64,000 nt of DNA, from NCBI RefSeq assembly GCF_048771995.1, contig NC_133024.1, positions 4,717,001 to 4,781,000 of the forward strand. Direction: 5' to 3'. This document shows positions 1 to 12,700 of this stretch, piece by piece (position 1 is the stretch's first letter; each line of letters opens with the position of its first letter). The notes under the pieces were generated by a model. It was not told the DNA's origin. It ran no database searches and saw only the letters and a program-made list of their open reading frames with translations. A program made the translations under genes and the position numbers. Source of the stretch: Taeniopygia guttata. Its lineage: Eukaryota; Chordata; Aves; Passeriformes; Estrildidae.

Positions 1-3000
1 AATGCCAGACATAAATGAGATTCATTCCCCCACCCCAAAGGAAACCAAGAGAAGGAAGAATGGATGACATTTCACACTTTAAATGGAGCAGGAGGTTTAG
101 AATGAAACATGATCTTTAACCCCATTAGCATGGACAACAGAGAAAACTGTTCTGCTGCTTGTTGGGCAGCACCTGATTCATAGATCCTCCTGCTGTTGCA
201 GTGGTAGAGCAGAGTTATGAGAAATATTTGCAATAGAAACCACATCAGTCTCATTTGATGTGCATTTCAAGATAAACCAGGTTAGTCCCATGGAGCACAG
301 TTTCTTGAACCTGCTGATTAAGCTTTGGGATGTTCAAACACAGGCAAGACGATGTCCCTGGAGATAGTAGTGGGTGGGAAAAGTGGTGGACATACAGTAG
401 TGGACAGAAACACCTGAAATCTGGGTTGGATGCAAGATAATTCCAACCATCTGAGTTGGCAGGCAAGTGAAAGCGAGACAGGAACTCTCTGTCCTTATTC
501 CCATCTTCTTGAAACATTCACCTGGCAACTCTGCTTGCAAGCTACACGTCAGAATCTTGCTGGACAGTTGTGTATGTCTGAGGTCCACAGAGGATGGAAA
601 ATAAAACCAGAGGGCCCTGGAGAACCTGGAGTTTTGGCCCCTCACACAAATTCCATTTGCTCCATTTCAGCCCTCCAAAAATTATGAGACTCTGAAAGCC
701 CTGTGGTATGAGTTTATTTGTCTGGAAGTTTTGACCATGTCTTTTTCCTCTCCCTTTTCCCTTACTGCCTCACTGCTGCATGATCTAGCAACCCTCACAC
801 CTGGGGAGATGTTTCCATCAGAACTTATTTGTATTACCTTCTGTGATAATAGCAGGTCTCTCAGTCTGCAGAAGACCCTTATCACCAAAGCCACATCATC
901 TTTATCCTGCAGTAGTACCTATTTACACCAGGAGTTTCCACAATATCTGCCACTCCAAGTGGTGTACAACATTCCAAAACACTCCACAAATGTCTGAGCA
1001 CTGTGAATTTTGCATTCTTGCTCAATTTTTTGTCATTGCCCACCAGGGCATCAAGTAGTGCCTGGGGACCCTGTCACCTAAGAGTGACAAGATGAGCCAG
1101 GACTATGCCTGGGACTGTGATCATCCTTCCAATCACTGATTCATAACACGGGTGTAGCTGACTGCTTCATAGCTGGCCCTATCTGGCTGGGTGAGGGTGA
1201 AGTGTCCCAGGAGAGCTGGACATGAGTCTTTTACCCTGCTTTTGGGATGAATTTCACAGCTATTTGGGTCACTGGTAGCTGATTTGGAGCTAGTAAAGGT
1301 ATGTTTCTTTTACAGTTGTACCTGGAGCTGTCTGCATCTTGCAACGCCCATGTCCTCATGGCCCAAGGTGAGGTGGACCTGAGGAAGATTTTGGCTGGGA
1401 CCACAGGGGACTGAGCCCAGCCAAGCCCAGGGAGATGCCAAGAACAGCTTTTTCTTTGAGTTCAGCTGAAGACACAGCACCTGAGAGCTGTAGGCACCAT
1501 ATAGATTGATACAGGACAATAATCACACCTGACCAGGACAACTTCCCTTTTCTGCTCACCACCAGCATCAGCACCAAGACAAGCCAAAATCACAGCATGG
1601 GACACATCATCATATTCCCAGCATCAAACTTCCTTCAACACCAGAAGGAATAGAAAAGGGGGACAGAGCAAAGCTCTTGGACCCCTTGTTCCTCATGTTT
1701 GTTTTTTTTTTGAAGAACAAGCTATATTCAGAGCAGGAGGAAATGGAGCATAAATATTAAACTTTGTTTAGTCTTGGGAAATACAATTTATAATTAGAGT
1801 TGGGCATCCTGTTGACATGTTAGAACCTATTTTAAGTGTGAGGTGAGCACACGGTCAACCTCTAATCTTTTGCAAGTGATTAAAAATTGCCAGTTCTTTT
1901 CTAATTGTCTTTATTTTTTGTCTTCTTTTTCTTCTTCTTTTTTAAAATGTAATTTCTAGAAAGCAACTGGGCTAACATCAGGTTAAGATAATGATATTTA
2001 TAGTGGCAGTGACGTTTTGGAGCATCTCAGGAGTTGGAAATTTTGCTTTCTATTCATGTACTTCTGCTTGTCTTCATCCCAGCCCCACCAACCAAGCCTG
2101 TTCACCTCTACTATGGAAGAATGGGAATCCCATGAGACTTGGAGAGTGAGGAGATGGTGAAGATTGACTTTGTGTGACCAGCACTGACCTGTGGGTTTTT
2201 TGTTTTGAAGTGGTGTTTGCCAGTTGCCACATCCTGCTGCCATGTGCAAATCCAAATGTAGGATTTGTGCATGGCAGGTACCAGCAGAAATTATTGTAGG
2301 ACTGGTGCTTCCAAACAGTTTTGGAGGCAAGATCCTACAAGTCTGCAGGGTGTGGTGTGCCTCCTAGAGTCCTCAGGCTCTTTCATGGGGTATGCATGGG
2401 TACATCAATGCTGTCAGATAACCTGGCTCTTCACATCAGTCACATTAAGGGTTAGGTCTCTTGTGGGCACCCTTCCCCACCAAACCAGATTGTTCCTTCC
2501 AAGCTGGGTGTAATCCTTGGGTTTTCTTTAGGGCCGGGTTCAGGTTGGCTGCTTCTGCTCTGCACAGCCCTCCTGTGCTGTTCTAGGGCAGCTTTGCACA
2601 TTGTCCCCACCTCACTCAGGGCACTCTGAAAGAACGTGAAACAACGATCTCAGGGTAGTGGGGTCACCATCCAGAGATAGATAACTGAGTGTTACACACC
2701 TGGACATATCCAACTTCCCCTAGAGAAGGGTGAAGTTTTTGTGGATTAGGCCACAGATCACTCCCTGGGAGAGATATCTTTAGTGGGAGAGATGTAACTG
2801 GAAAAGCCATCTGACTTAGGTGTCACTGGGAATAAACCATAGGCTGACCCAAGTTTCTACTGCCCACACGGCAGAGATGGAGTCTAACAACAGCAGGATC
2901 TGTGGGAATTATTCCTTCTGCTTCCATGTAGTCCAAAATTTCATGTTGGGAGAGTTCCTATCCTTTCTGTGATGGACTATTTTCCTATAAGCTAGCCATA

Positions 3001-3300
3001 CACCACCTGGGAAATACAATTGGATCTCCACCTCTAAGCAGCAGGTACACAGAGATCCTCTAGGCTTGGCTACTGTGACATCAAGTTGGCCATCAGGTTG
3101 TCCTGCTGTGGTGACAGGAGGGAATGCAATATATTCTTGTTCCTTGGTGAACTCCCTTTGTAAATCCATCCAAATAAGCTATTGTGGGCTATTGTGGGAA
3201 CCCAGGGCACAGGGAATATTTTTCTGTCTGCTCTGAGGGGTCCTGACCCCCAGAGAAGCACTGACTTTGACCCTCATTTATGGAGAAAACTTCCAAGATT
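1..3300. other. Upstream intergenic DNA, no gene recognised
   Basis: Ordinary A+T-rich single-copy DNA. Open frames here are short (under about 110 codons), lack plausible splice sites or protein similarity that I can see, and overlap one another on both strands. I see no clear repeat element, RNA gene or CpG island. Confidence 0.6.
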
Positions 3301-3309
3301 TCAAGATAG

Positions 3310-3790
3310 ACTAGAGTTCATAAAAGTGTGAAATGGATTATAGAAAGTATGGCATGTCACTTGGGTGAGAAATTTAGGTTTTGGGGTTTTTAGTGTATTG
3401 TAGATGGGAACAAGATTGAGGTTTTAGGGCAGAGGCAGGTAGTTCTTCTTCACTTTCTTCTTCCTTTTTCTTTCATAGGTTTGGGTGATATCTTGTAATT
3501 GGGCAGAAAAGTCCGCACTGCAGGCTTTGAGGGATCAGTTATTGGCTTGAAAGGGAAAATAATCTAGGTGTCATGTCTTAATTGGATAGCTTTGTCTTAA
3601 AATACCTTGTAATGAGAGACTGTTAGCTGTTTTTGTGGTGCTTTTACAGCGTGCAGAGTCTGGTATAAATGGCGTGCTAAACTTTAGATAAGATAACAAT
3701 AAACAAGAAGCTGAAGATCTAAAAAGTCCCGTGTGTCTCCTTTTCCTGACACAGAACTGCTCCAGGAGGGTTTCCCCCTGACAGGGGAAC
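3310..3790 (+). mobile_element. Probable endogenous-retrovirus LTR, plus strand, edges unresolved
   Basis: The segment has an LTR-like order. A pyrimidine-rich stretch lies near 3450-3480, a TATA-like TATAAATGG near 3663, an AATAAA poly(A) signal about 35 bases later near 3700, and then a GT-rich stretch. The tight TATA-to-AATAAA spacing is typical of short avian ERV LTRs. No target-site duplication or primer-binding site was found, so the edges are approximate. Confidence 0.4.
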
Positions 3791-4073
3791 CCCCAGGGAG
3801 GGGCCCAATGTCAGGCCAAGAAACCAACTGGCTTTGAGTTGAGTTTTGGTCTGTAATAGTTATAGTAGTAACAACAACAACAATACATATACAGCTACAC
3901 CTGTACATAGGCAATAACTGAGGCAGTAAAAAAATAAAATTATTGTTGTCTTTGTTACCATGATGTATATGTTGCTATAAAATTGATTCGTCTTATTACA
4001 ATCTTACTGCAACAACATGAGCAAAGTGTATTTACTGAGATATTTAACAACCACATTTTTCACATCCGTAGAT

Positions 4074-4712
4074 TGCCGCCGTGCCACTCTGAAGCCCCCT
4101 GGCTTCCCCTGCCCAGCAGAGGCACGGTGGGATGTGGGGGTCACTCCCCTGGATCTCGAGGAGAGTCGGGGAGCAGCTAAGGCAGAAAGTCACACTGTCT
4201 GCCTTGTGCGGAGGAGAGGCGGCGTCTGAGGAGGTAATGATGGAGCTGACTCAAGGCTGGGGGAACCATCTCAGGTTTAATCCTGGCTCAGAGGAGCTCC
4301 AAACGCCCGAGTATTCAACAGCCAAAAGCCCCCTTGAGACTTTCACAAAGTCTTAAATACCGGGGTGTAACAAGGGGAAAGGGACGCCCATTGACCAATG
4401 GGGGGATTTGGGGGAGTGGAAGGTGAAAGGATAGACAGATACAAAAACCAATGGGGGAAACTTAAGGGAGGGACCCCAGGCCCTCATCCAATCCCTCAAT
4501 GCCCAGAGTAGAAGGTTCTGGAAGAACGGGATGGGGAGCCGAGTGATGGACAAGGTATCAGGGAGGGGAGAGGGGAGTGACAGAGCATTTTCAGGGAGAT
4601 TGGCACTGAGGGAAAGGCAGGAAAACTCGGGGTGGAACCATTGGGAGAAAATAGGGGTGGAGGGGCAAATCATTACAGAACTGTTACAGAAATATAAAAA
4701 CACAATACAACA
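4074..4712 (-). mobile_element. Solo LTR (ERVK-like) with perfect 6-bp target duplication
   Basis: The 639-bp element begins TGCCGCC and ends ATACAACA, the canonical TG...CA. It is flanked on both sides by GTAGAT (4068-4073 and 4713-4718), a perfect 6-bp target-site duplication. Six-base duplications are typical of class II (ERVK-like) retroviruses. Minus orientation is inferred from an ATTAAA-type poly(A) signal and a TATTTAA box read on the minus strand near 4278 and 4355. There is no internal coding sequence, so this is a solo LTR left by recombination between the two LTRs of a provirus. A 154-codon minus-strand open frame across it (4353-4817) is not a gene. Confidence 0.85.
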
Positions 4713-4718
4713 GTAGAT

Positions 4719-5421
4719 GTTTTCATCTTGAAACTCCCAGTACGGTGCAGTTCTGAAGTATCTCTGACTCAGAGGAGCTGGTGTGCTACAGAGAGCAAAC
4801 CTGTCACAGAGAAGCAAGAGCTGGAGCCTGCAAATGTTTATCAGAGTTCACATACCTGTCTGGCACATGGTATAAAAGGACATAGCTTTCAGCTGATTTT
4901 AATAAGCAGATCTGGGAGAGCGGGACAGAATTGATGTTGTCTGGGAGAAGGGAGCCAGCACTACATTTCTTTTGGGTGAAAATTCTAAAACTCGGTAAGC
5001 ACTGAGGGAAGTTTGAAGTCACAGAGAAAAAGCATGCCATTGTAGCATATCTAAGTGAAAAGGGGATAAAACACATTATGCTGAAGGAAGACCTCTCATC
5101 TGAGGGAGATAACTCAGTTGAGATGTTCCCCGTGCATACAGGGGAGAAGATGCGAGGTGTGCAGTGGTCCCTGGAATGTTTTCTTTGATCCCTGGTGCCT
5201 GTGGGAGCTCCCCAGCTGGGTGGCCCAGGGGAGGCTTTAGCCTGGCTGGTGAAGCCAAGACTCTGGTTGGTCCTAAGACATCCACTGAAGACCCAGCAAA
5301 ACCCTGTCAAAGGTTTAAAGTGCTGCAAACAAACATGCAGAGCCAGTGAACACCTGCCCAGATATCCAGGCGTGTGTATGCAACATAGACAACGTGCATG
5401 TCCCCCACCAACTTACACAAT
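4719..5421. other. DNA between two LTRs, nothing recognised
   Basis: About 0.7 kb of mixed sequence between the LTRs at 4074-4712 and 5427-5850. I see no gene, clear repeat or RNA. A 174-codon minus-strand frame (4804-5328) has no recognisable similarity and no plausible splice context. Confidence 0.5.
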
Positions 5422-5426
5422 AGCAT

Positions 5427-5850
5427 TGCATCTGAAATAAAAAATTTTAAAAGTTTTATTAAATCTTAACAAAAAATACAGCAAAGGACGGAATAAGGAA
5501 AAATTACAGCACTGGGAGCCCATGTGACTGTCAACCATGTGCTCCTCTACAAAATGGATGCTCTGACTTTTATATCCTTAGCCCTTCCCAAAGTTTTGTC
5601 AGTCAACCCCTTCTCTGCCATGCACTGGTGGAGATTACCATCTTATATCTTGACTGGAGGTCAGGTGTTGATACGCTGAGCCTCTTGGTAATAAGCCAGT
5701 TCTCTCCAAATGTCCTGGCTACGAAGGCTCTTACAAGGGAGAGGGGAAAGAGGACTATGGGGGGACATGTTACAGTAACATCACTATACATCCACATAGC
5801 TCTGTCTTTTAATTGTGAGAGCCAACTATTACATTATTATCACCCATTCA
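5427..5850 (-). mobile_element. Probable LTR, minus strand, with possible 5-bp target duplication
   Basis: A 424-bp segment starts TGCATCTG and ends CACCCATTCA. It is flanked by AGCAT at 5422-5426 and 5851-5855. A 5-bp duplication would fit ERVL-type insertion, though five bases could match by chance. TTTTATTAAATC near 5455 gives a minus-strand AATAAA. The first ~90 bases resemble the segment at 54940-55040, which supports a repeat family. Confidence 0.6.
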
Positions 5851-6321
5851 AGCATTAAATTTAATTTATCCTTTCCCCCAGGGCTGTGTTTGCCCATCCC
5901 ACTGCTGTGCCATGAAGACACAAATGACTATTGGGACACCAAACATGATGTGCTCGCCCTACTCCCATACAACCTTTTCCTATACACCCCATCCTTCATG
6001 GACTTGAAATGTAAGGATTACAGCCAGCTCAGTGCCCCTAATTTACCCCAACCCCTGAGAATTTCCAGGCTGACAGCTGTGGGACAGGCACAGATGACTT
6101 CAGAGACAATCATGTGTCCCAAGCCTGTGGAGGGGATTTTTTTGTGGTATTCACAGACTGTTTCATGTGTCAATACGAGAGGAGCATAATTGCCAGCTGA
6201 GAAACTGCAGGAAATAAGCCAAGGCTGAATTAACAAAATGGAGAATAAAGAGAAGCGCAGAGGACCACATATTTTAAAAACTACAGATGTACGTATTTAT
6301 GTAGTCTGGGGAGTCTGGAAA

Positions 6322-6569
6322 TATATAAGGGCTTATGACTGCAAAGGAATGAATTCAAGGACTAGTCTATGGGGAGTATTTTTTTTTTCCCTGTGACTTC
6401 AGACTTCTCTCAATGCTTACAGAGTTTTAGTCAGCTGGCATGCAACAGAGGTACGACTTCCCCAAGGAAACTCTTTCTTGGCTTGAGCTGGAAAGGCTGC
6501 TGGGAGAGTCAGGGGAAAAAAAGGCTGCAAGAAGAGACGAAACCTTCTCCTCCACCAGCCACAGAGCAG
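6322..6569 (+). promoter_or_regulatory. Candidate TATA box and non-coding first exon of LRRC32 (weak)
   Basis: TATATAAGG at 6322-6330 is followed about 240 bases later by a strong splice-donor match, CAG|GTATGT, cutting after 6569. LRRC32 needs an upstream non-coding exon, because a splice acceptor lies just four bases before its ATG. This is the best TATA-plus-donor pair I noticed, but such pairs occur by chance and the implied intron would be 9.4 kb. Transcript data are needed. Confidence 0.15.
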
Positions 6570-7403
6570 GTATGTGGAGATGTGTGTGAACCTGGGAACC
6601 TGCTGCAAAGTTGCACTTTCAGCTCTGGGAGAGATGAGGGCTCTGGTGACTTTGAGCTGCAGCCTTTGAAACTAATGCAGATGAGGAAGGTACTGTATAA
6701 ATAAAATGTTCTGTGTTTATGAATAGGCTGAGGAACTGGCTAAGCACTCTGTGTAGATGGCTCTATCCACCCACTTTTATATTTAATCCATCAGGGACTT
6801 GCACTGTGTGAGTTAGATCGTTTATATTAAGGCACCAGTTAGTTTATAATAGTACAGTTGTCATGTCACAGTATTTGTTATTATTCTTCATGTTTACTGG
6901 AATAGAAAATGGGGAGATGATTGGTTTTTTTCTTTCTTCACAGGACTTCAGTCTATTTATGGTACTACTGCATGATAGACTTCTGAACTAGGAGTGCTGC
7001 AGAGATCAGCATTGTACACTAATTAAATGCCACTCAACCAGCTCTCCAACACTGAATCCTAATATAGTCTTGGGCAAATCACACAGTCCCTGGTTAAAAT
7101 AGGCAAAATGCTGTTTGGCTTGTCTGCTCTTCTTCCTGTCAGTGCTGTCATTGAGCTCTTCCAGTTGGAGCATGAGGTGTGAGAATGGCAGGGTTATTTT
7201 GCTGCTCTTAAGATCCTGACATCTTGAATTTCACCTTTGCGTGAACGATGATTTACTGAGATGGCTTTGCTGGATCTGGACTGTTATCATGAGAATGAAT
7301 GTTTAAGCAATATTTGGAAGTAGGAAACTTTTAGAAAATCATCGTTTACATAAAAATCACAGTAAATTTTCTAAGGCTAAGCCCCGTTGTAATTTGGATA
7401 GAA

Positions 7404-7448
7404 GCATTTTTGATAAAAGTATTTTTGATAAAAGTATTTTTGATAAAA
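7404..7448. repeat. Three tandem 15-bp copies
   Basis: The unit G(T/C)ATTTTTGATAAAA repeats three times (7404-7418, 7419-7433, 7434-7448). Only one base differs, in the first copy. Confidence 0.9.
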
Positions 7449-7714
7449 GACAAATATGCTTCCCTTAAATAGAAGCAATAACTTGGCTTTGCACAACAGT
7501 GATAATTTGTGTTTTTTTACTAAGATGTATTAATTTATACTTTAAAATAAACATATTACTCTAAAATGCTGAAATCCTCTAGTTTTCAAGAACAAAAATG
7601 TACAACCTGTCATCTCTTTTTTAAGCAGATGGCTACATCTTAGTAACTGTATCAGTGCTTGGCCTTTTACTAATACAATGATAGGTGGATTCAAGCATGG
7701 ATATCAGTATTATG

Positions 7715-7757
7715 CAAATCAAATCTATCACAAATAATTTGTGATAGATTTGATTTG
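7715..7757. repeat. 43-bp near-perfect palindrome
   Basis: A 21-base arm (7715-7735) and its exact reverse complement (7737-7757) are separated by a single A. It is A+T-rich and could extrude as a cruciform or form a long RNA hairpin. No flanking direct repeats mark it as a transposon end. Confidence 0.9.
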
Positions 7758-9048
7758 TTTCCTCATTTTGTTTCCTACTGGATTTTATAAAATCAGTACA
7801 CCTTTTCCTAAATACTGACATCACTGTCTATAAAAAACAATATTGCGGAATTAAAAGTATATTTTATAAACTGGTAAGAAAATATTCTGGTTTGGTTCTT
7901 GAATCTGCATTTTCTTCTCGAGGGAGAGCATTTCATGCTTAGATAGTTTAATCTGCAAATGGCAGTACATGTCACTTCTTGCTGATTAAAGAGTTTTCAT
8001 TTTCCCATCTCCCTCTGTCCCTTTGCCCATCACTCACAAATTCTCCAGGCTCGTGGGTTTCATTCAGTTCTTGTTCATTTACATTTTCTTTCCTGAAGAG
8101 AGAAGGAGGAAAAAGGGTGAATAAAATAGGGAACCTGGCTAAAACCTCAATAACTGGAAATGTTAATTTTTGGTGGGGAAATGCTGTTGGCTGAGCATCT
8201 GATAAAGATGCACATGGAGAGAGGGCAGAAAAAGAAGGAAGGAAGGAAGGCAGCAGCTTCAAAAGACAGGAGAAAAGCCTTGTTGGGTTTACAAGAGATG
8301 GAGGAGTCTCTTTTGATCTGTGGACTTGAGACCAGGAAGAGTAGGGGCTGCATCTGCCTGTGAGATGCCAAGCACAGTGCAGATTGCAGGAACAAAATAA
8401 ACCAGGAGAATCAGCTTCTGGAAATGTTGTAGAGTGTCAGGAGTTGGAGCTGTGCCTCCTTCTCAAAGTCTGTGGCTCAGGATGGCATTGGGTATTCTTT
8501 TTAATAGGGTTAATATTAATGTTGTCTCCATCTTCCCTGTGGGTGAATCATCAAGGAGCTATTCCAGCCAAAAAGGAGCAAGACTTATCCCACTCCTGCA
8601 TTTACAGTTCAGACCCACTTTCTAAGGCAGGGACTCATTTTATTTGCTTCTCAAGAGAGTTTGATTCGTAGAGTTTGACACAGGACTCAAACAAAAGCAG
8701 TGCCTTAGAAAGCAGCAGCATTATGAATGGACAGACTCCAAAAGGTCTGGAGACTCAAGATACAAAATTATCAAGACATTTTCTTGTTCCTCTGAAACCC
8801 TTGGGAACCTGCAGTAGTTCACAGACTGGTAAGAACCAGCAGCTAGGATTTAGGATTTACTTTTCCTTCTTGCTCTGGGCCATGGTGGGCAAAAGGTCTG
8901 GAGGAGAGGAGAGGTCTGATAAGGTGTCCCTCACTTTAGGTGATAGAGAATGAAATTCAACTGACATTGACAGAAACTGAGTAGGAAGTGACTGCTGAGA
9001 CACCATTGGAAAATAAGGATTTCACAGGGTTTGCAGGTGCAAACCCTT

Positions 9049-9730
9049 TGTGGTGGGTTTCAGTGCTGGCCAAATGCCAGTGCACTCACTAGAATATACT
9101 TACTAATTTCCTGCTGTGAGATTGGATTAGGAGGAAGGCAAAGCAGGCTCAAAAGTTAAAAGGATATAAAGAAAACTTTATTAACAGTAACTAAAAATAA
9201 GAGAGAATAATAAGAATCAGAATGAAACTTTTAGAACACGTCTCCTCCCCCTACAACCTTTTCTTTCTCACTCACAACAGACAGAAATAATTAAGTCAGC
9301 TTATCACTTCTAGATAATTTTTTCTTCAGTTTACTTTGGAAGAGGAGCCCATTTAGTAAATTTATGGAGACTTTTCTACAAGAAAACAGTTATCTTGTGG
9401 CTTCTAATTTTCACGAGTAGCAGCCACCCAGAAAAATTAAATCTGCAATTGTGAAGTCCCTCCCATTTTTCACAGCTTTTCGAACAGCTATTTTTATGGG
9501 CCATGTCAAATTATGGAATACTGTTCTAAGGATGAGTTGTTCAAAAGCAAAGTTTCTCTTTATTTATATCTGAGATCATCTTCATCTATGAGAATAAGGA
9601 TCTTTTTCTGCTCTCCTGAGGGCATAGGGTCTTCATCATTCTTCTCTCTCTCTGTTCAAGCTTCTTATTAAATTCACAGCTATTTCAACATTTGTCTGCT
9701 TTAACACAGGTTTGAACAGTCCATCCCCCC
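9049..9730 (-). mobile_element. Avian ERV LTR or LTR fragment, minus strand
   Basis: The sequence starting TGTGGTGGGTTTCAGTGCTG, followed by a motif ending GCCAGTGCACTCACTAGA and then ACTTTATTAACAGTAAC, matches from memory a common songbird ERV LTR. On the minus strand TTTATT near 9177 is a poly(A) signal AATAAA. The 3' limit is approximate and no target duplication was found. Confidence 0.5.
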
Positions 9731-12700
9731 ATAATTCTTCAATATGTTATAGGGAAAAAAATGAGACTTTGTCCAAGAAAACCGGTTTTAGGTGTATCAG
9801 ATATGTGAGTGCAGCTCTCAGTGCTGGTGTGTGTGCTTTGCAATAACAAAATATTACACCTATCAAATAATATTTCCCTAAATCAAATACAACAGTATTA
9901 CATTGGTGCAAATTATAATCAATATACATATCAGGGCCCAGCCCCACAGCAGAGCCTGCCCAGGCCAACCCAGCCCAGCTGAGACAAGGATGGATGGGCC
10001 AACTGAGCTACCTGCTCTCAGGCCAGAAAAGAAAAGCCAGAATTCCCACAATTTTTCAGTTTTAGCATGGGACTTCACTGAGGCTATCAGCTTTCTCAGT
10101 GGTTTAACAGATTGTCAATTCCTAAAGCTGATTACAGATTGGTTTTTTGTCAGGCATGGAGAAAACTGCTAGCAGCTACTCTCTTAGAACATCACTTCCA
10201 TGATGCAAAACCAGCACACTCTTGGGCATTGTTGGGATGGGACAGCCCTTGCTATTTTGTGGGCAAAAAAAAGCTTGATTCTCCAATTTGTGTGATGGAG
10301 ATGAGAATGACTGGGGCTTTGAGCAATGAGTGGTGTAATGGAATATGTCCCTGCTCATTGGATTATCGACAAGGGTCCTTTCAAATTGGGCCATTCTCTG
10401 ATTGATGCATGTGACACTTACCCTGCAGATGTGCCTTATCAAGCCCATACCATGCTACTTTTTCAACACTACTTTAAAGTGTAAACTGCTGGGCAGCCCA
10501 AAGCCAAAAATACTGAAAATTTGGGAAATCAGCCAAATGCTTTGGAGTCTTTGAAACTGTTTGCTGCCAGATCCCCTTTGGGAAAGACAAAGATGGCAAG
10601 GACAGCACTGATCTTTCCCACTGCAGCTAGTGTCCTCTGAGAGTGTGGTTTTATTGATGCAAAGCCTGAGCAGTAAAATCAGTGCATTCCCTTTCCTCCT
10701 GCTTTGGCATTTGTTTCTGTCCAGGCTCTTCTTTACAATTCAGCTGGCACAGCTACCTGGTTACTCAATAAAACAACTTGAGGAACAGAGCTGGCTTTTT
10801 GAAAAGCACAAAATTTCTGCTATTTTTATCCCTGTAAATCAAAGCTTCCTAAAGTGCTCTGAACATCCAGGTGCAGAAAAATTGGAAGCTGTCATCATCC
10901 TGGCTGCTTGCTGCTCTTAATTATAGGCATGACATTTGTAGTTCAAATCAGATCAAAATATCCTACTAAAAATTTTTTTTTTAATATTCCTTGGAGACCT
11001 CAAATATTTGAATTTTGCATTGCAAGGCATCTGTGCTTTTCCAGTGCTTTTGTGCACTGCTAACAAGGCAAGCTCTAAACCTAGAGCATCCAAAAGGCAT
11101 TTAAATCTCTGAATAGCACAGTTGTCCCCAGTTTCAACATGAATTTCCTCCTTACCCCAAGGGGATTGACTCCAGGGATCATGCTAAAGAGATGAAGTGA
11201 AAAACAGCACTGCAAAGTGAAGCTCAAGACATGACATGCTTGGGGGAAGGTGATCAAAACTAACGTGATGAGAACCCAGTCAAGGGAAACTTTTCTTAAG
11301 GTTGTGATAATCTCACTGGTGGACAATTCTCCTGAGAGCTTAATGAGTATTTTTATATCCATGGCACCTAATCATGCCCTCCCTGTCACCTTGTCATAAT
11401 ATTTTAATTGCTAGACATGCAACCTGGTCCAGTGAAAAGTGTCCCTGCCATGGCACGGGGGCTGGAACTAGATGCACTTTCCAATCCAAACCATTCTGAG
11501 ACTCTATAATTCTGTGATTTATACCTCTCATTTCAGGGTGCATTACCAAGCAAACTTAGAGCCCAGCTCCTTGGCATAGTATTTCAGCCATGGGAAAACT
11601 GTGTTGTGGCAGTTCAGGTTTGTATGTCTGGGAGAAAACATCAGGGAAATCTATGTAGAAGTGGGTTTTCCTGAAGCAGGACTTAATTAGCAAAAGGAAA
11701 TGAAAAGGAAAAGGAAAAGGAAACCAGCTGCTCTGGCTCTAGAGGGCAGCACGAAATAATAAATAAAAAGCTGAACTTTGCCAATTTGAAATCATCTTCT
11801 GCATGACAAAAGCACCCCTTTGCAGTGGGAATTCTTCCCACTGGATCCAGTATATTCAGCACTGTGTAATTTTTTACAGCCAAAAATTCAGCAGCTCAAC
11901 TGAAAATGCCTTTCATGGAGGCCTTTAGCCCTAATTCCTGCCTCATGCCATGAAAATCCATCAAAGGTGTTGTAGCCAACAATGGACCCCCCTCCTGCCG
12001 GCAGACTGCAGTCACACTGTCATTAGTAGGATGACTGCAAAAAGAAAAGTTATTTCTTCCAGAACAGGTTTCCAGATTTTGGGGTTTATAATTATCAGCC
12101 ATGAATTTTAAATGTTTAATCTGCAAGCACTGTTTCCTTAAAGATGCAGAGAGGCATTTAGGGTGCAGGAGGCTACAACCCTCCAGGAATGTAACTTGCA
12201 GACACATCCAAAATAAACACACTGTCATGCCTCACACACACAGCCAAACAATGGCATCACCAATAAGTTACTTATTCTCTGGAGAAATCCCACAGCCTCA
12301 TCCTGACAGTTCTTCTGGCAAAAATCCCCCTGTCTCTCAATGCCTGCCCCAAGAAAGGGCTTCAGGATGTCACACAGTAGCTGACTCCGTCCAGAGCACA
12401 GCGGTGGCTAGGACCCAGCAAGAGCCCAGGGAGGAGTGGAGAGGAAGACAAGCAACATAATTTAAAGCAGACACTGTCCCAAATAAGGTTATTTCCCTGA
12501 AAATGCCCTTCATTCTGAAGCTATGCATGAACTTCTAGGTGTCCTGAATGGGTGAACATGAATCTGAAGAATAATTGCATCGATACCAGGACTGAATCGA
12601 TTTTGAAGAGCTGGACATGCTTTTTAAAGAGATGATAAGCAGTGTTTGGGGATGTGAGAGACCCTTGAAACAAGGTAAATGGGAAATAGTCACTCTTTTT

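Larger units (their letters stand above)
5856..9048. other. Upstream non-coding DNA of LRRC32
   Basis: Mostly unique-looking sequence. It holds a candidate TATA box and exon (6322-6569), a 15-bp tandem repeat (7404-7448) and a long palindrome (7715-7757), each listed separately. Short purine runs (GGAA repeats near 8237) occur. No recognisable protein-coding exon is seen. Confidence 0.5.

Noticed and set aside
3785-3820. Primer-binding site after the LTR-like segment
   Set aside because: The sequence after the proposed end does not match a tRNA 3' end that I recognise, and no internal retroviral sequence follows.
4353-4817. 154-codon minus-strand open frame
   Set aside because: It runs through a solo LTR and past its target duplication, so it is incidental.
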